Source: an uncultured bacterium | Lineage (GTDB): Bacteria; Bacillota; Clostridia; Lachnospirales; Lachnospiraceae | Length of the DNA stretch: 64,000 nt | Assembly: GCA_947647735.1 (NCBI GenBank) | Contig: CANSLJ010000005.1 | Span: 62,001-126,000, forward strand | Direction: 5' to 3' | In this document: in pieces, positions 24,640 through 32,858 of the stretch | Position numbering within the stretch: position 1 is the stretch's first letter | Layout of the letters: every line of letters starts with the position of its first letter | Notes under the pieces: generated by a model | Database searches by the model: none | What the model was told of the DNA's origin: nothing | What the model saw: only the letters and a program-made list of their open reading frames with translations | Position numbers and translations under genes: made by a program

Positions 24640-25895
24640 GAAAGAACAGAAATAGCGGATATGATATGAGCGGTAATTTCGGGCGCAGCGTTTTAGCGTG
24701 CCTATGCGCGGCAGGAATGTGTCTGCTGGCGGGATGCGGCGAGAAGGGGAGCAGCGCAGGAGAGATGACGGAAAATGCGGAGATATCCGCAGAGGAAGCA
24801 GCAGGGACAGAGGGATATTCAGGGGAAGCAAAAGGCAGCACAGAAGGAGAGGCATATGAGGTTTCAACGGGGAAAGCAGAGTGGGAAACTCCTTTATCCT
24901 GCACAGAAAAAGTGAGTGATAAGCTGTCTTTTGATGCGGAGGTAATTACGGCGGATTCTTTCCGGAGCGGGATGTTTTATCAGACAGAGGGACATTATCA
25001 GGAATATGACGCGGATGCTTTTCTGGAATTGTTTTTTGCGGATAAGACAATAGAGGACAGGTATACATACGAGATGTCCGACAGGAGCGGGGAGGAGAGG
25101 GAGGGGTATGCGTATCTGTCGGAGGACGGATGTCAGATCTGTCTTTATCCGACGGATGCCGTTTACAGTGTGACATCGGAACAGGATTATTATTTTTACG
25201 GCTTTTGTGATATTATCGGAAACCAGACGATGTACAATGCGGATCAGTATTCTCTGACAAAAGAGCTGTCCTTTATGACGAGAGAAGAGGTAAAGCGGAA
25301 GGTGCTTGAGACACTGGAGCAGACGGGGATCTATCCGGGGAATATAATTTATCAGGCGTATGCGCTGGATGTGCCTACGCTTTGTGAGGAATCTCAGAGA
25401 GTTTATGAATGGGGATTTCAGGAGGGCGAGGTGGATTTCAGGACGGAATGGGAAGCGGGACAGGAGGCTTACGAGTTCAGCTTCTGGCAGATATGTCAGG
25501 GGCTGCCGGTCTGGACGGCGGAGATCGGACCGCTCTGCACTGCAGATGAAAGCCAGGCGCCGGTCAGAGGAATTTACCGGAAGGATGGATTTGTAAGTTT
25601 AACTGTGACAGATATTCTGGATTTTGAAACAGGAAAAGAATATGATGAGCTGCTTCCTTTTGAGGAGATCGTCGACAGGATTTCAGAACAATATACGGAC
25701 GGTGTGGATGGTGAGGAGATTGTTATAAAGGAAATGAGGCTCTGTGCTCTGACATTCAGGGACGGGGAGGGAGGCTGTGATCTGAGGCCGGTGTGGATCT
25801 GTATTGGAGAATTGGCATGGGATGGAGATGGAAGCCTTGTGCAGATGACGTTTGATGCGGTGATAGGGGAGGAGGTTTATGGGAATATGGGATAA
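24636..25895 (+). CDS. lipoprotein in the ECF sigma operon (DUF6034-like)
   Basis: 419-aa lipoprotein: signal peptide with lipobox LLAGC near residue 30, followed by an acidic, Gly/Ser-rich spacer to about residue 85 and then a globular part. Segments such as LSFDAEVITADSFRSGMFYQ and YIDADAFLE-like DADAFLELFF resemble DUF6034 proteins of Lachnospiraceae, but this is from memory and tentative. Start at 24636, with AAGGAGG upstream; the start overlaps the stop of the DUF4367-like gene (ATGA). Probably senses or modifies something outside the membrane for the sigma/anti-sigma pair. Confidence 0.6.
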   Translation: MRKNRNSGYDMSGNFGRSVLACLCAAGMCLLAGCGEKGSSAGEMTENAEISAEEAAGTEGYSGEAKGSTEGEAYEVSTGKAEWETPLSCTEKVSDKLSFDAEVITADSFRSGMFYQTEGHYQEYDADAFLELFFADKTIEDRYTYEMSDRSGEEREGYAYLSEDGCQICLYPTDAVYSVTSEQDYYFYGFCDIIGNQTMYNADQYSLTKELSFMTREEVKRKVLETLEQTGIYPGNIIYQAYALDVPTLCEESQRVYEWGFQEGEVDFRTEWEAGQEAYEFSFWQICQGLPVWTAEIGPLCTADESQAPVRGIYRKDGFVSLTVTDILDFETGKEYDELLPFEEIVDRISEQYTDGVDGEEIVIKEMRLCALTFRDGEGGCDLRPVWICIGELAWDGDGSLVQMTFDAVIGEEVYGNMG

Positions 25896-25900
25896 AAAGT

Positions 25901-25937
25901 CCGCCATGCTGCAGGAAGTACCTCTGCAGCATGGCGG
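25901..25937. terminator. shared terminator between convergent genes
   Basis: CCGCCATGCTGCAG (25901-25914) pairs perfectly with CTGCAGCATGGCGG (25924-25937). On the minus strand it is followed by CTTTTTA, so it ends the HAD gene unit best; it also lies right after the lipoprotein gene. Confidence 0.85.
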
Positions 25938-25951
25938 GCTGTTAAAACGCG

Positions 25952-26764
25952 TTATTCTCTCGCCAGACGAAACAGTATCTCCGCCAGTCCGTCATGGTTG
26001 TTATCTTCCTTTGTCACAATGGAAGAAATGGCTTTCACCTCATCGCTGCCGTTGATCATGGCAATACTGTTACCCACAGCGGTCAGCATGGAGAAGTCGT
26101 TGTTGGCATCCCCGGCAGCGTAAGCCTCGGAAACCGGAACGCCGTACAGGTCACAGACAAATTTGACGGCGTTTCCCTTGCCGGAACGATAGTCCACAAA
26201 TTCCAGATACTGCGGGCAGGAGAAAACGGTGGTCAGTTTTCCTTCCATCCAGGTGGTGAGTTTTTCTTTTAACTGTTCCAGCTTTTCTCTGTCATCCAGG
26301 GAGATCGCCAGCGCCTTGTGGGGCGCTTCGTCCAGATGAGGCAGGATGTCAGAATCGTAGATATATTCCATCTGTGTCTGGCTTGCATAGTAGTCCGATT
26401 CCGGATCATGGCGGCGGCATACGACCTTTGTTGAGGAGTAGGTCTGGCAGTGCAGTCCCATCGCCTCCGCCGTGTCAATGATATGCAAGGCATCCTCCGG
26501 CTGCAGGCGCAGATCTGCCAGCGCTTTTTCCTGTCCGCAGTCGTAGATCACGGAGCCGTTGTAGCAGATCAGCAGAAGATCCTGATATTTATCAAGCCCT
26601 GTTCTTTTTGCCACTTCCCGGATATTGTTGAAGGGCCTGCCGGAGGTGATGATGAATTTATTGCCGGCAGAAATATAGGCATCGATCGCTTCCAGTGTTT
26701 TCGGTGTGATCAGCTTTTCGTCGTTGAGCAGTGTGCCGTCTAAATCTGTAAAAAACAAATGCAT
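25952..26764 (-). CDS. Cof-type HAD-superfamily phosphatase
   Basis: 270-aa haloacid dehalogenase family hydrolase of the Cof/YidA type. Motif I is FTDLDGTLL near the N-terminus, motif II FIITSGRPF, motif III Lys in the KGNAVKFVCD segment and motif IV AAGDANNDFSML. The C2 cap insertion lies between motifs II and III. Such enzymes remove phosphate from sugar phosphates, FMN or pyridoxal phosphate. Start set at the ATG at 26764 with AAAGGAG just upstream; the open frame continues upstream through copy B of the intercistronic repeat and is not coding there. Confidence 0.9.
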   Translation of the reverse strand: MHLFFTDLDGTLLNDEKLITPKTLEAIDAYISAGNKFIITSGRPFNNIREVAKRTGLDKYQDLLLICYNGSVIYDCGQEKALADLRLQPEDALHIIDTAEAMGLHCQTYSSTKVVCRRHDPESDYYASQTQMEYIYDSDILPHLDEAPHKALAISLDDREKLEQLKEKLTTWMEGKLTTVFSCPQYLEFVDYRSGKGNAVKFVCDLYGVPVSEAYAAGDANNDFSMLTAVGNSIAMINGSDEVKAISSIVTKEDNNHDGLAEILFRLARE

Positions 26765-26790
26765 GGTTTCGCTCCTTTCCTGTGGGTGAC

Positions 26791-26900
26791 TCGAAAGCCC
26801 GCGCTGACGCGCTCTATGTTTGACTTCGTCAAACGCTTTCTCGTGATTGTGCAAGAAAAACAAATGCCGCTTCGCGTCGCTTGTTTTTCTTTTGCACTAC
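26791..26900 (-). repeat. intercistronic structured repeat, family 2, copy B
   Basis: Starts directly after the stop of the ABC-F gene on the minus strand. It repeats the order seen at 14900-15020: GAAAAACAAGCG with CATTTGTTTTTC, then a stem GTTTGAC/GTCAAAC around GAA, then GCGC/GCGC around GTCA. Flanking words are shared (TAGAGCGCG, GCGCGGG), while the middle stem sequence is changed on both arms. It precedes the HAD gene on the same strand. Confidence 0.8.
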
Positions 26901-28541
26901 TCAGTTATCATCTTCATCAGAGGCGGTCTTTGTGTAGATTGTTCTCTTTCTCGCCATTTCATCGCTTTCCAGATATTCGTCGTAGGTTGTGATCTTATCG
27001 ATCAGGGAACCGTCCGGCAGGATCTCCATGATGCGGTTTGCAGTGGTCTGTACCACCTGATGGTCATGGCAGGAGAACAGTTCCACGCCGGGGAATTTCT
27101 TCATGCCTTCATTCAGCGCCGTGATGGATTCCATGTCGAGGTGGTTGGTGGGCTCGTCAAAGATCAGGCAGTTTGCGCCGCTGATCATCATCTTGGAGAG
27201 AAGGCAGCGTACCCGCTCGCCTCCGGATAATACTTTGACTTTCTTGACACCGTCGTCTCCGGCGAACAGCATACGTCCGAGGAATCCTCTGACATAGGTG
27301 ACATCCTTGATCGGGGAGTAGGCGGTGAGCCATTCCGTGATCGTATAGTCGTTGTCAAATTCCGCGTTGCTGTCCTTGGGGAAGTACGCCTGGGAGGTCG
27401 TTACGCCCCATTTATAGTATCCCTCGTCGGGTTCCATTTCCCCTGTGAGGATCTGGAAGAGGGTGGTCTTTGCCAGTTCGTTTCCGCCCACGAAGGCGAT
27501 CTTGTCATCATGTCCGACAATGAAGGAAATGTTGTCCAGCACCTTCTCGCCGTTGATGGTCTTGGACAGGTTTTCCACAAGCAGTACATCGTTGCCGATC
27601 TCCCGTTCGGGGCGGAAATCGATGTAGGGATATTTCCGGCTGGAGGGACGGATATCGTCAAGCTGGATCTTCTCCAGCGCACGTTTTCTGGAGGTTGCCT
27701 GTTTGGACTTGGAAGCGTTGGCGGAGAAGCGGGAGATGAATTCCTGCAGCTCTTTGATCTGTTCTTCCTTCTTCTTATTGGCTTCCTTGCGCTGTTTTAA
27801 GATCAGCTGGCTGGACTCGTACCAGAAGTCGTAGTTGCCGGCGAATAGCTGGATCTTGCCGTAGTCGATGTCTGCGGTGTGAGTGCAGACTTTGTTCAGG
27901 AAATACCGGTCGTGGGAGACCACGATGATGGTATTCTGGAAATTGATCAAAAACTCCTCGAGCCAGTTAATGGCATCCAGATCAAGATGGTTTGTGGGCT
28001 CATCCAGCAGCAGGATATCCGGATTGCCGAAGAGTGCTTTTGCCAGCAGGACCTTTACCTTCTGGCTGCCGTCAAGATCGGACATCTTTGCGGTGTGGAG
28101 TTCGGTGTCGATGCCAAGTCCGTTTAACAGCATGGAAGCGTTGGTGTCCGCATCCCATCCGTCCATCTCGGCAAACTCCGCCTCCAGTTCGCTGGCGCGG
28201 ATGCCGTCCTCGTCGGAAAAGTCTTCCTTTGCGTAAATGGCATCCTTTTCCTTCATGATCTCATAGAGGCGGGCATTGCCCATGATCACCGTGTCCATCA
28301 CGGTAAACTCATCATATTTAAAGTGATCCTGCTCCAGTACGGAGAGACGTTCGCCGGGGGTGATGGCGATATCGCCGTTTGTGGTCTCCAGTTCGCCGGA
28401 AAGGATCTTTAAGAAGGTGGATTTTCCTGCGCCGTTTGCACCGATGATGCCGTAGCAGTTCCCTTCGGTAAATTTTATGTTGACATCCTCAAACAGAGCT
28501 TTTTTTCCTACTCTGTAGGTCACATTGTTTGCACTAATCAT
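26901..28541 (-). CDS. ABC-F family ATP-binding protein
   Basis: 546-aa soluble protein with two ABC domains and no membrane part, as in ABC-F translation factors (YkpA/YbiT-like). Domain 1 has GANGAGKSTF and LLLDEPTNHLD, with a degenerate signature (DLDGSQKVKVLLAKAL). Domain 2 has GGNELAKTTL in place of a canonical P-loop, LSGGERVRCLL and IFDEPTNHLD. A charged linker (KQRKEANKKKEEQIKELQEF) joins them. The second Walker A (G-x-x-x-x-x-K-T-T) keeps Lys-Thr but loses the central Gly-x-Gly. ABC-F proteins bind the ribosome E site; whether this one protects against antibiotics cannot be told. Confidence 0.88.
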   Translation of the reverse strand: MISANNVTYRVGKKALFEDVNIKFTEGNCYGIIGANGAGKSTFLKILSGELETTNGDIAITPGERLSVLEQDHFKYDEFTVMDTVIMGNARLYEIMKEKDAIYAKEDFSDEDGIRASELEAEFAEMDGWDADTNASMLLNGLGIDTELHTAKMSDLDGSQKVKVLLAKALFGNPDILLLDEPTNHLDLDAINWLEEFLINFQNTIIVVSHDRYFLNKVCTHTADIDYGKIQLFAGNYDFWYESSQLILKQRKEANKKKEEQIKELQEFISRFSANASKSKQATSRKRALEKIQLDDIRPSSRKYPYIDFRPEREIGNDVLLVENLSKTINGEKVLDNISFIVGHDDKIAFVGGNELAKTTLFQILTGEMEPDEGYYKWGVTTSQAYFPKDSNAEFDNDYTITEWLTAYSPIKDVTYVRGFLGRMLFAGDDGVKKVKVLSGGERVRCLLSKMMISGANCLIFDEPTNHLDMESITALNEGMKKFPGVELFSCHDHQVVQTTANRIMEILPDGSLIDKITTYDEYLESDEMARKRTIYTKTASDEDDN

Positions 28542-28592
28542 GTTAAAACCTCGTATTTTCCTATATTTATGCCTTTAGGGCACACATTCTTT

Positions 28593-28620
28593 ATTATACA
28601 TGAAAGGAAAAATATTTCAA
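28593..28620 (-). promoter_or_regulatory. promoter of the ABC-F gene
   Basis: Minus strand: TTGAAA (-35, plus coordinates 28615-28620), 16-base spacer, TATAAT (-10, 28593-28598), about 50 bases upstream of the start codon. Confidence 0.65.
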
Positions 28621-28673
28621 TAAAAATCGATGACTGTTATTTATTTTACATTACTGCATGTTTGGCTCAACCT

Positions 28674-28813
28674 GGGCATCCATGGCAATGTATCCTGTGA
28701 AAGACTGTAGAAAAACATCGGCACTTAGCGAGGTAGTTCACGAGCTTAGTGTCCGTTACGTTTTTCTTCAAGCGGAAGCGTGTCTTGAATAGGATACATT
28801 GCCATGGATGCCC
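28674..28813. repeat. structured palindromic repeat, family 1, copy 2
   Basis: Outer arms 28674-28696 and 28791-28813 are a perfect 23-bp inverted repeat. The core (TATCCTGTGAA ... TGTAGAAAAAC ... CACTTAGCGAGGTA ... TTCACGAGCTTAG ... TTACGTTTTTCT ... CAAGCGGAAGCGTG) matches copy 1 closely, but the outer ~17 bases of each arm are unrelated to copy 1. In the inner stem CGGCACT here replaces CGGTACT, and AGTG replaces AGTA on the other side, keeping the pair. It sits in the divergent region between the ABC-F gene and ppdK. Confidence 0.85.
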
Positions 28814-28972
28814 CGCCCGTCCAAAAGTGTTTCTCGTGAATGTAAAATTGGTAAAATTTTCTCGAGTTGGGGGAAAATATTACTTTTTTGTAAAAAAATA
28901 GACGCATTTTGGGCAGAATATGGTATACTGTTTGTACTGAAAAAGCAGTATGTAAAGAAAAGGAGAGAAAGT

Positions 28973-31600
28973 ATGGCAAAATGGGTTTATTTGTTTACTG
29001 AAGGTAATGCAAATATGCGCGAACTTCTGGGAGGAAAGGGCGCGAATCTTGCTGAGATGACAAATCTGGGACTTCCTGTTCCCCAGGGTTTCACGATCAC
29101 GACGGAAGCCTGCACGCAGTATTATGAGGATGGCAGGCAGATCAACGATGAGATCATGGGGCAGATAAATGAACACATCGTGAAGATGGAAGAGATCACC
29201 GGCAAAAAGTTCGGCGACAGTGAAAATCCTCTTCTGGTATCGGTTCGTTCCGGCGCGAGGGCTTCCATGCCGGGTATGATGGATACGATCCTGAATCTGG
29301 GACTGAATGAGCAGGTTGTGGAAGTTGTGGCGAAGAAGACCGGCAATGAGAGATGGGCATGGGACTGCTACAGAAGATTTATCCAGATGTACTCCGACGT
29401 TGTTATGGAAGTCGGCAAGAAGTACTTTGAGGAACTGATCGATGAACTGAAGAAGGAAAAGGGCATCACGCAGGATATTGACCTGACAGCGGAAGATTTA
29501 AAGACGCTTGCTTCCCAGTTTAAGGCAGAATATAAGGAAAAGATTGGTGAAGATTTCCCGTCCGATCCGAAGGATCAGCTGATGGGCGCGGTAAAGGCTG
29601 TGTTCCGTTCCTGGGACAACCCCCGTGCGAACGTATACCGCCGCGACAATGATATCCCTTACTCCTGGGGAACGGCAGTAAACGTGCAGGAAATGGCATT
29701 CGGTAACTGGTCTGATGAATCCGGTACCGGCGTTGCCTTCACAAGAGATCCGGCGACAGGCGAGAAGAAACTCATGGGTGAGTTTTTGATGAACGCACAG
29801 GGCGAGGACGTTGTAGCAGGTGTCCGCACACCGATGCCGATCGCAAAGATGGCGGAAATAATGCCGGAAGTATTTGAGCAGTTTAATAAGGTATGTGCAA
29901 CTCTGGAGAGCCATTACAGAGATATGCAGGATATGGAATTTACCATTCAGGATAGAAAGCTTTACATGCTGCAGACAAGAAGCGGTAAGAGAACAGCACA
30001 GGCAGCGCTGAAGATCGCCTGCGATCTGGTGGACGAGGACATGAGAACAGAGGAGGAGGCGGTTGCCATGATCGATCCTCGTAATCTGGATACTCTGCTG
30101 CATCCTCAGTTTGATATGGCTGCCCTGAAGGCGAGCGAGCCTGTTGCAAGAGCGCTGGGCGCATCCCCGGGTGCGGCATGCGGTAAGATCGTATTCTCCG
30201 CAGAAGATGCAGTGGAATGGGCAGGCAGAGGCGAGAAGGTTGTTCTGGTTCGACTGGAGACTTCCCCCGAAGATATTACCGGCATGAAGGCGGCACAGGG
30301 GATCCTGACAGTCCGCGGCGGTATGACATCCCACGCGGCAGTTGTTGCCCGCGGCATGGGAACCTGCTGTGTATCCGGATGCGGCGATATCGTGATGGAT
30401 GAGGCAAACAAGAAATTCACACTGGCAGGCAAGGAATACCACGAGGGAGATCCGATCTCCATCGACGGTTCCACAGGTAATATCTACGACGGCATTATTC
30501 CGACAGTGGATGCTACGATCGCAGGCGAGTTTGAAAGAATTATGAACTGGGCTGACAAGTACAGAAGGCTTCAGGTCCGCACCAATGCTGATACGCCGAG
30601 AGATGCGAAAAAAGCGCGTGAACTGGGTGCAGAAGGCATCGGCCTTTGCCGTACAGAGCATATGTTCTTTGAGGAAGATAGAATTGCAGCGTTCCGTGAG
30701 ATGATCTGTTCCGATACCGTGGAAGAGAGAGAGAAGGCTCTTGACAGGATCATGCCTTACCAGCAGGGAGACTTCGAGCAGCTGTATGAGGCTATGGAGG
30801 GAAGACCTGTTACCATCCGCTTCCTGGATCCGCCTCTTCACGAGTTCCTTCCTACAGAGGAGGAAGATATTGAAAAGCTTGCAAATGATATGGGCAAGAC
30901 AGTGGAAGATATCAAGGCTATTATTGCCAGTCTGCACGAGTTCAACCCGATGATGGGACATCGTGGCTGCCGTCTAGCGGTTACCTATCCGGAGATCGCC
31001 ATTATGCAGACAAAGGCTGTTATCAAAGCGGCTCTGAATGTGCAGGCAAAACACGCTGACTGGAATCTGGTTCCCGAGATCATGATCCCGCTGGTAGGCG
31101 AGCTGAAAGAGTTTGTTTTTGTGAAAAAGCTGGTTACTACGACTGCTGACAAGCTGATCGAGGAGGCAGGTTCCTCCATGAAATATAAAGTGGGTACGAT
31201 GATCGAAATTCCTCGTGCGGCTATGACGGCTGATGAGATTTCAACCGAGGCTGAATTCTTCTCCTTCGGCAGTAACGATTTGACGCAGATGACGTTCGGC
31301 TTCTCTCGTGATGATGCGGGTAAGTTCCTGGGCGCTTACTATGATAAGAAGATTTACGAGAACGATCCGTTTGCAAAACTGGATCAGCATGGCGTGGGCC
31401 GTCTGATCTCCAATGCAACCCGCTGGGGCCGTTCCACCAATCCGGATCTGCATGTAGGTATCTGCGGCGAGCACGGCGGTGATCCGTCTTCCGTAATGTT
31501 CTGTCATAAGATCGGGCTGGACTATGTTTCCTGTTCGCCGTTCAGGGTGCCTATAGCAAGGCTGGCGGCTGCGCAGGCAGCAATCGAGGAGAAAAAATGA
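28973..31600 (+). CDS. ppdK: pyruvate, phosphate dikinase
   Basis: 875-aa PPDK, interconverting pyruvate + ATP + phosphate with phosphoenolpyruvate + AMP + pyrophosphate; in fermentative Clostridia it often runs in the glycolytic direction. The nucleotide-binding domain shows LLGGKGANLAEM and VSVRSGARASMPGMMDTILNLG. The swivelling domain carries the catalytic His454 in GGMTSHAAVVARGMG. The PEP/pyruvate domain shows GLCRTEHMFF and GICGEHGGDP with the catalytic cysteine. Start at 28973 with AAGGAG upstream. Full length and intact; a UUCG-capped terminator follows. Confidence 0.96.
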   Translation: MAKWVYLFTEGNANMRELLGGKGANLAEMTNLGLPVPQGFTITTEACTQYYEDGRQINDEIMGQINEHIVKMEEITGKKFGDSENPLLVSVRSGARASMPGMMDTILNLGLNEQVVEVVAKKTGNERWAWDCYRRFIQMYSDVVMEVGKKYFEELIDELKKEKGITQDIDLTAEDLKTLASQFKAEYKEKIGEDFPSDPKDQLMGAVKAVFRSWDNPRANVYRRDNDIPYSWGTAVNVQEMAFGNWSDESGTGVAFTRDPATGEKKLMGEFLMNAQGEDVVAGVRTPMPIAKMAEIMPEVFEQFNKVCATLESHYRDMQDMEFTIQDRKLYMLQTRSGKRTAQAALKIACDLVDEDMRTEEEAVAMIDPRNLDTLLHPQFDMAALKASEPVARALGASPGAACGKIVFSAEDAVEWAGRGEKVVLVRLETSPEDITGMKAAQGILTVRGGMTSHAAVVARGMGTCCVSGCGDIVMDEANKKFTLAGKEYHEGDPISIDGSTGNIYDGIIPTVDATIAGEFERIMNWADKYRRLQVRTNADTPRDAKKARELGAEGIGLCRTEHMFFEEDRIAAFREMICSDTVEEREKALDRIMPYQQGDFEQLYEAMEGRPVTIRFLDPPLHEFLPTEEEDIEKLANDMGKTVEDIKAIIASLHEFNPMMGHRGCRLAVTYPEIAIMQTKAVIKAALNVQAKHADWNLVPEIMIPLVGELKEFVFVKKLVTTTADKLIEEAGSSMKYKVGTMIEIPRAAMTADEISTEAEFFSFGSNDLTQMTFGFSRDDAGKFLGAYYDKKIYENDPFAKLDQHGVGRLISNATRWGRSTNPDLHVGICGEHGGDPSSVMFCHKIGLDYVSCSPFRVPIARLAAAQAAIEEKK

Positions 31601-31642
31601 TGCTTTGAATAGTATTGTTTTGTAAATAGTAAGATAGAAAAA

Positions 31643-31676
31643 ATGTCCTTTACGCTTCGGCGTGAAGGACATTTTT
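31643..31676 (+). terminator. Rho-independent terminator after ppdK
   Basis: 13-bp stem (31643-31655 with 31660-31672, one wobble pair) closed by a TTCG tetraloop and followed by TTTTT. Confidence 0.92.
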
Positions 31677-31691
31677 ATGAGAAATTTTTTA

Positions 31692-31739
31692 TTGCTATGA
31701 ATAAGACCGGATGTTATGATTATAGATAAGAAAAACAGG
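31692..31739 (+). promoter_or_regulatory. promoter and leader of the MntA/HepT operon
   Basis: TTGCTA (-35, 31692-31697), 17-base spacer, TATGAT (-10, 31715-31720). The 30 bases 31710-31739 match 34407-34436, upstream of VapBC, at 25 positions, including the -10 element and the leader up to the ribosome binding site. Confidence 0.6.
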
Positions 31740-31751
31740 AGGGATATTCCG

Positions 31752-32042
31752 GTGACAGATATTTCTATGATTAAAAAGGCTGTTGAGCCGATCGCATACA
31801 ACTATGGGGTTAAAAAAATATATTTATTTGGCTCTTATGCAAAAGGAACTGCAAATGAGGAAAGTGATATAGATTTGTTGGTAGAAAAAGGGAAACCAAT
31901 GTCTTTACTGAAGCTGTCAGGGATGCGCCAAAAGGTACAGGAGGCATTAAATCTTTCAGTTGATTTGGTGACTACAACAGGAATAGAGGAGAGTTTTAGA
32001 AAAGAAATAGCAGGGACGGAGATATTATTATATGAAGAGTAA
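31752..32042 (+). CDS. mntA: MntA-type nucleotidyltransferase antitoxin (type VII system)
   Basis: 96-aa minimal nucleotidyltransferase. The signature G-S-x10-D-x-D is intact: Gly27-Ser28 and Asp39, Asp41 (LFGSYAKGTANEESDIDLLVE). In MntA/HepT pairs the enzyme AMPylates a tyrosine of HepT to neutralise it. The open frame begins at an ATG at 31716, but that codon lies in the -10 element. The GTG at 31752 has AGGAGGG at 31737-31743 and is preferred. It overlaps the HEPN gene by 11 bases. Confidence 0.9.
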   Translation: MTDISMIKKAVEPIAYNYGVKKIYLFGSYAKGTANEESDIDLLVEKGKPMSLLKLSGMRQKVQEALNLSVDLVTTTGIEESFRKEIAGTEILLYEE

Positions 32043-32385
32043 AGATGTTATTATCTTAAAGAAAATTCTTGAATATTGTAATCAGTTAAATGAAGCCTGT
32101 GATATGTTTGGCAATGATTATGATAAGTTTGTGGAAAATTCTGTGTTTCAGAATGCATGTTGTATGTGTATCTTACAAATCGGTGAATTATGTAAATTGA
32201 TATCAGAAGAAATGAGGGTGGAAGAGAAAGCGGTTCCTTGGAAGGAATGGTGTGGAATCAGAGATATCTTTGCACATCAATATTCCAATTTAGACCATCA
32301 ATCGGCATGGGATACAATACAGTGTGATATACCGGAACTAAAGGAAGAAGTGGAAAGAATATTACAGGATAGAGATGGGGGTTAA
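32032..32385 (+). CDS. hepT: HepT-type HEPN toxin (DUF86)
   Basis: 117-aa HEPN-family RNase toxin. The R-x4-H-x-Y motif is present as Arg77, His82 and Tyr84 (RDIFAHQY); in characterised systems Arg/His cut RNA and the tyrosine is AMPylated by MntA. The surrounding helices (FQNACCMCILQIGELCKLIS) match the family. Cys is unusually frequent (CCMC). It is translated from a start inside mntA. Confidence 0.92.
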   Translation: MKSKDVIILKKILEYCNQLNEACDMFGNDYDKFVENSVFQNACCMCILQIGELCKLISEEMRVEEKAVPWKEWCGIRDIFAHQYSNLDHQSAWDTIQCDIPELKEEVERILQDRDGG

Positions 32386-32388
32386 GCG

Positions 32389-32613
32389 ATGTGCTATCTC
32401 ATAGCAAAAGAATTTGATAAAAAGGGCTGTATTGCAGTAAAGACAAGACATGGAAAAGTATTGGCGGATTTTACAGAAAAGCTTCAAAAACAGATAGGAA
32501 GGAATGGGGTACAGTTAGTAACGATCAGCTGTCCAAGTGCTTATGGAGAGTATGAGCCTTATGAAATTATGGAAAGTACAGAAAAATTTCAGGAGCGTGT
32601 TCTAAGTTTGTAA
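32389..32613 (+). CDS. small protein, DUF6718-like
   Basis: 74-aa protein starting 3 bases after hepT with a GGGGG site inside the end of hepT. The pattern MCYLIAKEFDKKGCIAVKT ... ISCPSAYGEYEPYEIMES matches the small DUF6718 proteins of gut Clostridia as remembered. Function is unknown. The tight spacing makes it the third gene of the MntA/HepT operon, at least in transcription. After its stop, 32613-32774 holds a frame without start (KILLENLKLADSEEERADIR ...) that may be a decayed gene piece. Confidence 0.6.
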   Translation: MCYLIAKEFDKKGCIAVKTRHGKVLADFTEKLQKQIGRNGVQLVTISCPSAYGEYEPYEIMESTEKFQERVLSL

Positions 32614-32858
32614 AGATTTTGCTTGAAAATTTAAAGTTAGCTGATTCGGAAGAAGAGAGAGCAGACATTCGGGCAAGAATGGTTGAAATGAAAAATGAAC
32701 GATATCAAAAGGATACGGAAAACAAAGAGTTTTGCAATAAACAAATCCCAATTCGACTTCGTGTTCCCAACTGAATACAATAAATAAATATTTTGCTTTT
32801 GAACTTGCATACCCTGTAGTATAATATACAAATCGGGATTTTTAAAGAGAGAGTAAGC

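Larger units (their letters stand above)
28542..28972. other. divergent intergenic region ABC-F / ppdK
   Basis: Contains the ABC-F promoter, repeat copy 2 and, near ppdK, an extended -10 element (TGGTATACT at 28922-28930, TATACT 28924-28929). No clear -35 is seen for ppdK. Nothing else recognised. Confidence 0.6.
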
